Shown here: piece by piece, positions 1 to 5,980 of the stretch
Layout: each line of letters opens with the position of its first letter
Position numbering within the stretch: position 1 is the stretch's first letter
Origin: an uncultured Acidimicrobiia bacterium
GTDB lineage: Bacteria > Actinomycetota > Acidimicrobiia > Spongiisociales > JAENVV01
Assembly: GCA_905480085.1 (NCBI GenBank)
Contig: CAJQPD010000223.1
Location: forward strand, 1 to 6,004
Direction: 5' to 3'
DNA: 6,004 nt
The notes under the pieces: generated by a model
The model's database searches: none
Told to the model about the DNA's origin: nothing
Seen by the model: only the letters and a program-made list of their open reading frames with translations
Program-made: the position numbers and the translations under genes

Positions 1-113
1 ACGGCTTGGCCATCGTGCCGCGCGGCGATACGTTCATCGAACCGAACGACCGGGTCATTCTCTTCTCACTCCCCTCGGCCATTGCGGCGATCGAAACGCT
101 GTTCTCGGGATGA
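1..113 (+). CDS. trkA: TrkA-type potassium uptake regulatory subunit, C-terminal end (partial)
   Basis: Only the last 36 codons are present. The reading frame starts at base 3 and ends with TGA at 111-113. The translation contains GLAIVPRGDTFIEPNDRVIL followed by FSLPSAIAAIETLFSG. This is the typical end of an RCK_C (TrkA-C) domain: a 'P.G...i..gDrvilf' strand-turn-strand followed by a short helix. TrkA proteins are cytoplasmic, form a gating ring of RCK domains that bind NAD(H) or nucleotides, and control the TrkH pore. The NAD-binding Rossmann part lies outside the window. The stop overlaps the trkH start in ATGA, which supports a two-gene trk operon with coupled translation. The identification rests on a short fragment plus the adjacent trkH, so another RCK_C protein such as KtrA is possible. 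Confidence 0.82.
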   Translation, partial: GLAIVPRGDTFIEPNDRVILFSLPSAIAAIETLFSG

Positions 114-1612
114 CGGGTCGAACCGGGACAGACCGTCCGACCGGCCGTCGCTCAATCTTCCGTCAGCTCTCGTACGTCATCGGCGCTGTTGTCGCCGCGT
201 CTGGTCTGACGGTCATGCCGGCTGCCCTGACTTCGGCCATCTACCAGGAATGGGCTGACTTTCGAGCGTTGGTTCTCGCCGGCGTCATAACCATGGTGGT
301 CGGCGGAATCTTCTGGCGATACGTCGGACGACGCGGCAGCGAACTAACGAGTCGGGAAGGGTTCGCCATCGTGGGCGTCTCGTGGTTCGTGATCAGCGCC
401 TTCGGCGCCCTCCCCTATATTATTTCGGGGGCAATCCCCTCATACACGGATGCCTTTTTCGAGACGGCTTCTGGTTTCACGACCACCGGTTCTTCCATCC
501 TCGCCGACCCGGGCGCTCTCGGACACGGCCTTCTCATGTGGAGATCGCTCACCCAGTGGGTCGGCGGCATGGGCATTATCGTCCTGTCGATCGCCATCCT
601 GCCCCTGCTGGGAGTGGGCGGCGTTCAGCTGGCCAGAGCCGAGTCGCCAGGGCCGACACCCGATCGTCTCACCCCACGATTCAGCCAAACAGCCAAGCGG
701 CTCTGGCTCCTATATGCGGCGATCACGATGACACAGATCCTCATGTTGACGTTCGGCGACATGAACCTGTTCCAGGCGATTGCCCACTCCTTCACGACAA
801 TGTCAACGGGTGGATTCGGGACTGAAGCTTCGTCCATGAACAACTTCACGCCATACACTCAGTGGGTCGTCATCGTCTTCATGCTCATCGCCGGCTCGTC
901 GTTTGCCTTGTTGTATCGGGGGCTCCGACGGCCAAAGGCGTTTATCGAGTCTGCCGAGTTCCGGCTGTACGCGGTCATCGCCATCGCCGCGATAATCATT
1001 GTCGTCGGCGGTCTCATTGCGACAGGCAACGGATGGTCCGAATCAACCATCCGTGATGGCGCCTTCACATCGGTCTCCATCATCACGACGACCGGGTTCG
1101 GCACTGCCGACTTCGCCTTGTGGGTGTCGGGCCTCCAGGTATTCATCGTCGGCCTCATGTTCCTGGGAGGCATGGCCGGATCCACCGCCGGCGGTGTAAA
1201 AACGTTCCGTATCGGCACGTTGGCGAAGGCGGCCCATGCCGACCTGCGCCGCCTCATCCATCCACGCGGAGTCTTTGTTACCCGATTCGGTAAAAAGGCA
1301 GTTCCCGAAGATATCGTCGAATCGATCCAGTCGTTCTTCCTGTTTTACATGTTCCTCTTCATGACCGGCACGTTTCTCCTGGCGTTCATCAACTCCAATT
1401 CAGCCACGGACCTGGATCTGGTCACCACGGCAACCGCCGTCGCTTCGGCTTTGGGGAACATCGGGCCAGGTCTCGCCGATGTCGGACCAACCTCAAACTA
1501 CGCTGGCATCCCGGGGGCCGGCAAATGGTTGCTGTCGTTCCTTATGATCACCGGTCGCCTGGAAGTCTTCCCGGTGCTGCTTCTATTTACCCCGGACCTC
1601 TGGCGCAAATAA
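110..1612 (+). CDS. trkH: Trk/Ktr-type potassium uptake protein, pore-forming membrane subunit
   Basis: This 500-residue integral membrane protein carries K+ across the cytoplasmic membrane as partner of the TrkA-type gating ring encoded just upstream. It shows the fourfold M1-P-M2 layout of the Trk/Ktr/HKT superfamily, with glycine-containing selectivity-filter loops at about residues 120-129 (ASGFTTTGSS), 229-237 (TTMSTGGFG), 325-332 (ITTTGFGT) and 446-454 (SALGNIGPG). The segment GGMAGSTAGGVKTFR (353-367) matches the conserved intramembrane gating loop of the third repeat. Hydrophobic helices fill the rest, for example 22-45, 53-71, 153-168, 252-268, 285-304, 342-356, 408-427 and 472-495. 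Length is close to the usual 480-500 for TrkH. The start ATG at 110 overlaps the trkA stop by 4 bases and no strong Shine-Dalgarno is seen, so translation is probably coupled. The end (LEVFPVLLLFTPDLW) is typical of the family. KtrB is an alternative name; length and neighbour favour TrkH. Confidence 0.95.
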   Translation: MTGRTGTDRPTGRRSIFRQLSYVIGAVVAASGLTVMPAALTSAIYQEWADFRALVLAGVITMVVGGIFWRYVGRRGSELTSREGFAIVGVSWFVISAFGALPYIISGAIPSYTDAFFETASGFTTTGSSILADPGALGHGLLMWRSLTQWVGGMGIIVLSIAILPLLGVGGVQLARAESPGPTPDRLTPRFSQTAKRLWLLYAAITMTQILMLTFGDMNLFQAIAHSFTTMSTGGFGTEASSMNNFTPYTQWVVIVFMLIAGSSFALLYRGLRRPKAFIESAEFRLYAVIAIAAIIIVVGGLIATGNGWSESTIRDGAFTSVSIITTTGFGTADFALWVSGLQVFIVGLMFLGGMAGSTAGGVKTFRIGTLAKAAHADLRRLIHPRGVFVTRFGKKAVPEDIVESIQSFFLFYMFLFMTGTFLLAFINSNSATDLDLVTTATAVASALGNIGPGLADVGPTSNYAGIPGAGKWLLSFLMITGRLEVFPVLLLFTPDLWRK

Positions 1613-1623
1613 CCGGCGCAGTC
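1613..1623. other. 11-base gap between convergent trkH and proB
   Basis: The TAA of trkH ends at 1612 and the TAG of proB occupies 1626-1624 on the other strand, leaving 11 bases. No intrinsic terminator with a GC-rich stem and T-run is visible in the gap or in the nearby gene ends. The two converging transcripts therefore probably overlap at their 3' ends, or are ended by Rho or by collision. Confidence 0.7.
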
Positions 1624-2697
1624 CTAGACCAACAAAACCAGGTCGTCGCGGTGGATGAGTTCGCCACTGGCGGCCGCCAGGGTGTCGGCTCCATACCGGA
1701 CAATTCCCTTGGCGATAAGGTCGCCGTCGACGTTGAGTACCTCAACCGCCCTGCCTGCCTCGAACGCTCCATGGGTGGCCGTGACACCTACGCCAAGCAA
1801 CGACCGGCCCGCCCGGCGGATGGCCTCTTCGGCTCCCCGATCGACCGTCACGCTCCCTTCGGAAGGAAGCCCAAAAGCGATCCACAGTTTCCGAGCAGAA
1901 AGGCCAGACGGATGCGGATCAACCCAGGTACCAATGTCATTCCCCGCCAGAATCACTTCCATCACGTCGGTTCGAGCCGCCGGCCCGATGACCGTCGGGA
2001 TCCCTGACCAGGCTGCCATCCGGGCGGCTGCGACCTTGGTGGCGATGCCTCCCGATCCGAGTGGACCGGATGCTCCGGCCGAAACTGCGTCGAGGATTTG
2101 ATCGGTATGGCGGACCGCACCGAGCAGTTCGGCGTCCTCAACCCGACGAGGATCATCGGTGTAAATACCGGCGGTATCAGTGAGCAAAACCATGAGTTGA
2201 GCAGACACCAAATGCGAAACAATCGCGGCAAGTCGGTCGTTGTCGCCGTATTTGAGTTCATCGACGACGACGATGTCATTCTCATTGATCACCGGCACGA
2301 TGCCGAGTTCCAGCATCTTCAGTAGGGCTTGACGAGAGTGCAGGTATTGCTGACGGTTGGCCAAGACGTCCTTGGTCAACAACACCTGACCTCCTATCAG
2401 TCCATGAACGGCCAGCGCGTCGGCATAGTGGCCCATGAGGCGCGACTGCCCGACGGCGGCCGCCACCTGATACTCAGCCAGACCTTTAGGACGTTGCTCG
2501 AGCCCGAGAATAGGCAACCCGGTGGCGACGGCTCCTGACGTGACGAGGACAGTCGGAAAGCCGGCGGCCCAGCACCGGGCAACCATACCGGCCACCCGTT
2601 CGATAGCCGCCGGATCAACGCCCCCACCCGGAAAGGTGAGACTCGAGGAACCAACCTTCAGAACGACCGGATCCCCCGGGGTCGGGGCGGTCCTCAC
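1624..2697 (-). CDS. proB: Glutamate 5-kinase (gamma-glutamyl kinase)
   Basis: ProB phosphorylates L-glutamate with ATP to gamma-glutamyl phosphate, the first and feedback-controlled step of proline synthesis, in the cytoplasm. The 357-residue protein has the amino-acid-kinase fold at about 10-255: VVLKVGSSSL (11-20), LVTSGAVATG (51-60), VINEND (136-141), YGDND (150-154) with the catalytic-region Asp, LLTDTAGIYT (171-180) and GSGGIATK (214-221) with the conserved Lys. After the RKLWI hinge (269-273) comes a C-terminal PUA domain at about 280-357, ending GELIHRDDLVLL. Length is near the 367 residues of E. coli ProB, so both domains are complete. The start is GTG at 2697-2695; it overlaps the obg stop as GTGA and has a purine-rich Shine-Dalgarno in the obg tail. 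The protein begins 10 residues before the VLKVGSSS strand, which is normal. proA does not follow; the next gene is the convergent trkH. Confidence 0.97.
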   Translation of the reverse strand: MRTAPTPGDPVVLKVGSSSLTFPGGGVDPAAIERVAGMVARCWAAGFPTVLVTSGAVATGLPILGLEQRPKGLAEYQVAAAVGQSRLMGHYADALAVHGLIGGQVLLTKDVLANRQQYLHSRQALLKMLELGIVPVINENDIVVVDELKYGDNDRLAAIVSHLVSAQLMVLLTDTAGIYTDDPRRVEDAELLGAVRHTDQILDAVSAGASGPLGSGGIATKVAAARMAAWSGIPTVIGPAARTDVMEVILAGNDIGTWVDPHPSGLSARKLWIAFGLPSEGSVTVDRGAEEAIRRAGRSLLGVGVTATHGAFEAGRAVEVLNVDGDLIAKGIVRYGADTLAAASGELIHRDDLVLLV

Positions 2698-3965
2698 TCT
2701 TCCTCTTCCCCGTCGTCCTCAATGAACGAGAACGTGATATCGCCGATCCGTACGTCGTCACCCGTGCGGGCACCCGCGGCCAGAAGTGCGTCATCTACCC
2801 CGACTCGATGCAGTCGCTTGGCGGCAAAATCGGCGGCGGCGGGCCTGGTTAGGTCATCGAGTGCCACCGCCCTGGTGGCGGCCCGACCCTCGACGATCCA
2901 GACCCCTTCGTCGTCGCGCCGCACCTTGACCTGTTGTCCGATGGGTCGATGAAGGACGTAGCCTTCGCGTTCGGGGGCTTCTCGTATGACCTGACCGACC
3001 TGAGCGGCCACGGCCAGCATGAGCTCATCCAGGCCGTCTCCGGTCACTGCAGAAATCGCGAACACGACCGGTTCTCCAAGGTCGGCGGCCAACGCCACCG
3101 TGTCGACCTCGTCAAGGTCGGCCTTGTTGACTGCCACGACGCGGGGCCGCGTGACGAGATCCGGTCGGTGCTGGCCCAGTTCATCGAGCAAGATCCGGTA
3201 CTGATCCTGCAAGGTCTCCGTTTGAAGCGTGGAGGGATCGAGCATCACGACCAGCACGCGGGCCCGTTCTGTGTGACGAAGAAACTCGTGACCAAGGCCT
3301 TTGCCCTCGGCGGCACCTTCGATCAAACCCGGTACATCGGCGAGAACGAACTCTTTGCCTCCGACCGAGACAACGCCCAGATTCGGCTGCAATGTCGTAA
3401 ATGGATAGTCGGCGATCTTTGGTCGGGCCGCCGACACATGCGCAATGAGCGTGGACTTTCCGACATTCGGAAACCCGATCAAGGCTGCATCCGCCACCAA
3501 CTTGAGCTCAAGGGTGATCCAGGCCTCTTCGCCATACTCCCCCTGCTCAGCGAAACCCGGAGACCGGTTGGCCTTCGAAGCCAGGGCCGTATTGCCCAGC
3601 CCTCCCCGGCCACCCTGCAAAACCGTGACCTCTTGCCCATGTTTCACCAGGTCGGCGAGCAACTCACCATCGGCGTCATAGATCACCGTGCCTGGCGGGA
3701 CGACGAGATGAAGGCTTTCACCGGCACGACCATGCTTGACGTCACCCTGACCATGCGTACCGCTTTCGGCACTCCGATGGGGGTTGTGGCGATATGCGAG
3801 AAGCGAGGCCTCATTCTCGTCGGCGACAATTACCACGTCGCCTCCAGGTCCCCCTGCTCCACCGGTTGGCTTCCCCTTGGGACGGCCCTTTTGCCTCAAA
3901 AAAGAGACAACCCCCGCGCCGCCGTTGCCGGCACGGAGGTTGACGTTAACTCGATCGACGAACAC
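2694..3965 (-). CDS. obg: GTPase Obg/CgtA, late 50S ribosome assembly factor
   Basis: Obg is a cytoplasmic GTPase that binds the 50S subunit near the peptidyl-transferase region, checks late assembly and is linked to the stringent response. The 423-residue protein shows all three family domains. The glycine-rich Obg fold covers about 2-158 (FVDRVNVNLRAGNGGAGVVSF, GGPGGDVVIVAD, GGRGGLGNTALAS). The G domain follows with the P-loop GFPNVGKST (164-172), switch I YPFTT (187-191), DVPG (210-213), NKAD (280-283) and SAVTG (305-309). A C-terminal OCT domain lies at about 335-416, followed by a short acidic tail of DD-G-EEEE. The OCT domain is present in many Gram-positive Obg proteins but absent from E. 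coli ObgE. The start is GTG at 3965-3963, giving the canonical MFVD N terminus, with GAGGG 5 bases upstream. It sits 8 bases after rpmA and overlaps proB by 4 bases, matching the widespread rplU-rpmA-obg cluster. Confidence 0.98.
   Translation of the reverse strand: MFVDRVNVNLRAGNGGAGVVSFLRQKGRPKGKPTGGAGGPGGDVVIVADENEASLLAYRHNPHRSAESGTHGQGDVKHGRAGESLHLVVPPGTVIYDADGELLADLVKHGQEVTVLQGGRGGLGNTALASKANRSPGFAEQGEYGEEAWITLELKLVADAALIGFPNVGKSTLIAHVSAARPKIADYPFTTLQPNLGVVSVGGKEFVLADVPGLIEGAAEGKGLGHEFLRHTERARVLVVMLDPSTLQTETLQDQYRILLDELGQHRPDLVTRPRVVAVNKADLDEVDTVALAADLGEPVVFAISAVTGDGLDELMLAVAAQVGQVIREAPEREGYVLHRPIGQQVKVRRDDEGVWIVEGRAATRAVALDDLTRPAAADFAAKRLHRVGVDDALLAAGARTGDDVRIGDITFSFIEDDGEEEE
2699..2711 (-). 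promoter_or_regulatory. Shine-Dalgarno of proB inside the obg acidic tail
   Basis: Reading on the - strand, GGGGAAGAGGAAGA precedes the GTG start directly. The best core (AGAGG) ends 4 bases before the start, slightly close. The same bases encode the Gly-Glu-Glu-Glu-Glu end of Obg. With the GTGA overlap this supports GTG at 2697 as the proB start and coupled translation. Confidence 0.6.
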
Positions 3966-3970
3966 GTCGA

Positions 3971-3975
3971 CCCTC
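3971..3975 (-). promoter_or_regulatory. Shine-Dalgarno of obg overlapping the rpmA stop
   Basis: On the - strand the rpmA stop reads TGAGGG. The GAGGG core shares two bases with the TGA stop and is followed by a 5-base spacer (TCGAC) and the GTG start at 3965. This fixes the obg start and implies that ribosomes ending on rpmA lie over the obg initiation site. Confidence 0.7.
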
Positions 3976-4225
3976 AGTCAGCGAGAACGTTTACCAGACG
4001 TCGACCGTTACGTTCTCCATACTTGACATGTCCGGGAGCCATCGCGAAGAGCGTGTCATCGCTGCCCTTGCCGACATTGTTACCGGGATGGATACGTGTG
4101 CCTCGTTGACGAACGAGGATGGCTCCGGCGGTCACGGTTTGACCGTCGAAGACCTTGGGGCCGAGACGCTTGGCTTTGGAGTCGCGACCGTTCTTGGTCG
4201 AGCCTCCAGCTTTGGTTTTTGACAT
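3974..4225 (-). CDS. rpmA: 50S ribosomal protein L27 (bL27)
   Basis: L27 is a bacterial 50S protein whose flexible N terminus reaches toward the peptidyl-transferase centre and helps place tRNA. The 83-residue product has the signature [18 protein letters not shown] at residues 5-22, then [21 protein letters not shown] and [12 protein letters not shown], which is the conserved L27 core; it ends [10 protein letters not shown]. Length matches the usual 82-90. The N terminus begins MSKTKAGG. There is no Firmicutes-type pre-sequence ending in FF that needs the Prp protease, and no prp gene lies upstream, so the start Met is the true one. The ATG at 4225 follows the rplU stop by 3 bases and has a strong Shine-Dalgarno in the end of rplU. 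The gene sits between rplU and obg as in most bacteria. Confidence 0.98.
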   Translation of the reverse strand: MSKTKAGGSTKNGRDSKAKRLGPKVFDGQTVTAGAILVRQRGTRIHPGNNVGKGSDDTLFAMAPGHVKYGERNGRRLVNVLAD

Positions 4226-4228
4226 TAT

Positions 4229-4567
4229 TTACTCCTCCTCGGAAGCGGCCGCTGGCGCATCTACGGCGATGCTCAGAACTTCGACCCTCGTATAGGTCTG
4301 GCGGTGGCCCATGCGACGACGGTAACCCGTCTTGTTCTTGTATTTGAACATGTCCAACTTGGGTCCTTTTTCTTCGCCAAGGACCCTGGCAGTGACCGTG
4401 GCCGCCGCCAGGACTGATTTGTCGGTGATCGTCGAGCCGTTTCCATCCACAACCAAGAGGGGGGTGAACACGACCTCTTCACCGGCGTTTTTCAAGCGTT
4501 CGATATCGAGGACGTCGCCCTCACTTACCTTGGCTTGTTTCCCACCTGTGTGGATGATTGCGTACAT
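4229..4567 (-). CDS. rplU: 50S ribosomal protein L21 (bL21)
   Basis: L21 is a 50S subunit protein that binds 23S rRNA and is needed for early assembly. The 112-residue product starts MYAIIHTGGKQAKVSEGDVL, the conserved L21 N terminus. It has EEVVFTPLLVVDGNGSTI in the middle and the basic signature FKYKNKTGYRRRMGHRQTYT at about 74-93, followed by VEVLSI. Residues after about 100 form a short Ala-Pro-rich, acidic tail ending SEEE, slightly longer than the roughly 103 residues of E. coli L21. The start ATG at 4567 has an AGAAGGAA Shine-Dalgarno 6 bases upstream. It is the first gene of the tight block, downstream of a candidate promoter in the 90-base gap after the ribonuclease gene. Confidence 0.98.
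   Translation of the reverse strand: MYAIIHTGGKQAKVSEGDVLDIERLKNAGEEVVFTPLLVVDGNGSTITDKSVLAAATVTARVLGEEKGPKLDMFKYKNKTGYRRRMGHRQTYTRVEVLSIAVDAPAAASEEE
4232..4240 (-). promoter_or_regulatory. Shine-Dalgarno of rpmA formed by the rplU Glu-Glu-Glu codons
   Basis: The last three sense codons of rplU are GAG GAG GAG. On the mRNA they give a near-perfect AGGAGG anti-16S match, with 6 bases (TAAATA, including the rplU stop) before the rpmA ATG at 4225. One stretch thus encodes the acidic L21 end and the ribosome binding site of L27, which would favour coupled, equal production of the two proteins. Confidence 0.8.
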
Positions 4568-4573
4568 GACTGG

Positions 4574-4581
4574 TTCCTTCT
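4574..4581 (-). promoter_or_regulatory. Shine-Dalgarno of rplU
   Basis: On the - strand AGAAGGAA is followed by a 6-base spacer (CCAGTC) and the ATG at 4567, a well-placed ribosome binding site that supports this start. Confidence 0.75.
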
Positions 4582-4621
4582 TACAAACTTAGGAGATCGC
4601 TACGAAAGGCAGCGGCTCGTA

Positions 4622-4649
4622 ACTCTAATCGTCTGAAACGATTTGCCAA
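4622..4649 (-). promoter_or_regulatory. Candidate sigma-70-type promoter ahead of rplU
   Basis: In the gap between the ribonuclease gene and rplU, the - strand reads TTGGCA (4649-4644, 5 of 6 matches to TTGACA), a 16-base spacer, and TAGAGT (4627-4622, fitting the TAnnnT form of actinobacterial -10 boxes). A start near 4615 would give a leader of about 48 bases before the rplU ATG. This comes from motif reading only. The spacer holds an inverted repeat, annotated separately. Confidence 0.4.
4627..4643. repeat. Perfect 6-base inverted repeat in the rne-rplU gap
   Basis: AATCGT (4627-4632), a 5-base loop, and ACGATT (4638-4643) are exact reverse complements. The stem is AT-rich and is not followed by a T-run on the - strand, so it does not look like a terminator. 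It fills the spacer between the candidate -35 and -10 boxes and shares one base with the -10, so it could be a protein-binding site or, in read-through RNA, a small hairpin. Confidence 0.5.
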
Positions 4650-4657
4650 CCTGAGAA

Positions 4658-5980
4658 TCATTCAGCGTCCGAAAGCGCCCGATCCTCGTAGGGAATTCCG
4701 AGTGTCGCAGCCTCTTCCTGAAGCAGGACGCCCCGGCCATCGCAATGCGGGCAGGGTTCGGAAAAGTTCTCCAGGAGGCCTTGCGCAACATTCTTCCTGG
4801 TCATTTCGACGAGCCCGAGATTGGAGACATCGAACACCTGGGTGCGAGTCTTGTCTTTGGCAAGTTCCTCTTTCAGCTTTCGAATGAGCATGCGCTGATT
4901 CTTTTCCGACTCCATATCGATGAAGTCGATAACGATGATCCCGCCAATATCGCGCAGTCGCAGCTGACGGCAAATCTCCTCCGCCGACTCGAGGTTGTTC
5001 TGGAGCACCGTCTCTTCAAGGCTTGATTTACCGACGAACTTGCCGGTGTTCACGTCGATAACGGTGAGTGCTTCCGTGCGATCGACGACCAGGTGGCCGC
5101 CAGACTTCAACCAAACCCGCCGGTCAAGCGCCTTGCGGAGTTGATCTTCAACGTGAAACCTTTCGAACAACGGGAGCTCATCCTCATAGAAATGAACCTT
5201 GTTCACGAGCTCGGGTGCCATTTCGCCCAGGTACCCGGTGACCCGGTCCATCGATGTCTGATCGTCAATGAGCAGGCGCTTGAAGTCGGACGTGAAATGC
5301 TCACGGATGACCCGGATGAGCAACTCGGGTTCCTGATAAATGAGGCGGGGCGCCGGGCCATTATCGACCTCGGACTGGATCTTCTCCCAAACTCCAACCA
5401 ACCGCTCGATGTCGGTCCGGATCTCCTCACGGGTGGCCGAAGCGGCCGCGGTCCGCACGATGACGCCATACCCGGCGGGTTTGAGTTCGTTGACGATCTC
5501 CCGAAGTCGACGCCGTTCCTCGTCGGGGAGTCGCCGGCTGATCCCCTGAGCATCGGAATCCGGCTGCAAGACGAGGTAACGCCCCGGCAGCGAAATCTGA
5601 CCGGTTAGCCGGGCACCTTTGTGACCCATGGCATCTTTGACAACCTGAACCAGTACCCGGTCGCCCTGGTTGAGCATTTGCTCGATGCGGGCATTTCGAC
5701 CGTACTTGGCCACGTCGGGTTTCACGTCTCCGGAATACAGAACACCGTTCTTTTCTTCGCCAAAGTCCAGAAAAGCCGCTTCCATATCCGGCAGCAATGG
5801 CTCCAACTGGGACGCGGTGTCTGCCAGCGGGTTGCCGCGGCGGAAGCGCTGCCCAATTCGAGTGGCGCTGTCGGGAACCGATTGCCAGTCATGGTATCGG
5901 CCCAGAATATCGTACTCCTGAATTCGCGCTGCCATATGTGCGGCGCGGTCAGACAGTAAATGACTGTGTATCGAAAGCAT
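4658..5980 (-). CDS. rne: Ribonuclease E/G family endoribonuclease (5' end uncertain)
   Basis: Endoribonucleases of this family cut single-stranded RNA in rRNA and tRNA maturation and mRNA decay. Numbering from ATG 5980 gives 440 residues. From about residue 64 (PDMEAAFLDFGEEKNGVLY) the protein follows the family: S1/RNase H-like part with GHKGARLTGQISLPGRYLVL (119-138) and GISRRLP; 5'-sensor segment VIVRTA with R176 and T177; DNase I-like catalytic part with LTVIDVN (D309, N311) and RQLRLRDIGGIIVIDFIDM (D352), equivalent to E. coli D303, N305 and D346; and the zinc link CPHCDGRG (C410, C413). It stops about 24 residues after that link, with no RNase E scaffold tail and no small domain. Residues 1-63 lack the usual 'TR.A..e.g.l.e..ie...GnIY.G.V' N terminus. 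The frame stays open to the window edge, no good Shine-Dalgarno precedes ATG 5980 or ATG 5935, and the first 30 or so codons have weaker GC bias at third positions. The true start is therefore unresolved and may lie outside. Confidence 0.9.
   Translation of the reverse strand: MLSIHSHLLSDRAAHMAARIQEYDILGRYHDWQSVPDSATRIGQRFRRGNPLADTASQLEPLLPDMEAAFLDFGEEKNGVLYSGDVKPDVAKYGRNARIEQMLNQGDRVLVQVVKDAMGHKGARLTGQISLPGRYLVLQPDSDAQGISRRLPDEERRRLREIVNELKPAGYGVIVRTAAASATREEIRTDIERLVGVWEKIQSEVDNGPAPRLIYQEPELLIRVIREHFTSDFKRLLIDDQTSMDRVTGYLGEMAPELVNKVHFYEDELPLFERFHVEDQLRKALDRRVWLKSGGHLVVDRTEALTVIDVNTGKFVGKSSLEETVLQNNLESAEEICRQLRLRDIGGIIVIDFIDMESEKNQRMLIRKLKEELAKDKTRTQVFDVSNLGLVEMTRKNVAQGLLENFSEPCPHCDGRGVLLQEEAATLGIPYEDRALSDAE

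Larger units (their letters stand above)
4568..4657 (-). other. 90-base intergenic region between rne and rplU
   Basis: This is the only sizeable non-coding stretch in the window. It holds the candidate promoter, the inverted repeat and the rplU Shine-Dalgarno. No intrinsic terminator was found after the ribonuclease stop, so read-through from that gene into rplU is plausible. I do not recognise a known L21 leader structure here. Confidence 0.6.

Noticed and set aside
382..825. A 147-codon open frame on the + strand inside trkH
   Set aside because: It is a shifted frame within the well-conserved TrkH sequence, rich in His, Arg and Pro as expected of an out-of-frame reading of membrane-protein codons.
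1624..1645. A possible terminator hairpin (GACC ... GGTC) at the proB end
   Set aside because: It has only a 4-base stem with a 10-base loop and no T-run in either direction, so it is too weak to call.
2934..4109. A 391-codon open frame on the + strand opposite obg and rpmA
   Set aside because: It lies wholly antisense to two clearly functional genes, has no recognisable domain or membrane pattern, and is the kind of long shadow frame that GC-biased third positions produce. No Shine-Dalgarno or promoter supports it.
4627..4643. Intrinsic terminator after the ribonuclease gene
   Set aside because: The 6-base stem is AT-rich and no T-run follows in the - direction. It is kept only as an inverted repeat.
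5093..5608. A 171-codon open frame on the + strand opposite the ribonuclease gene
   Set aside because: It is antisense to the conserved catalytic core (D309 to the S1 region), has no recognised motif, and its composition follows from the opposite strand.
5933..5980. Choosing ATG 5935 rather than ATG 5980 as the ribonuclease start
   Set aside because: Neither has a Shine-Dalgarno and neither restores the family N terminus. The longer frame is reported, with the start stated as uncertain.
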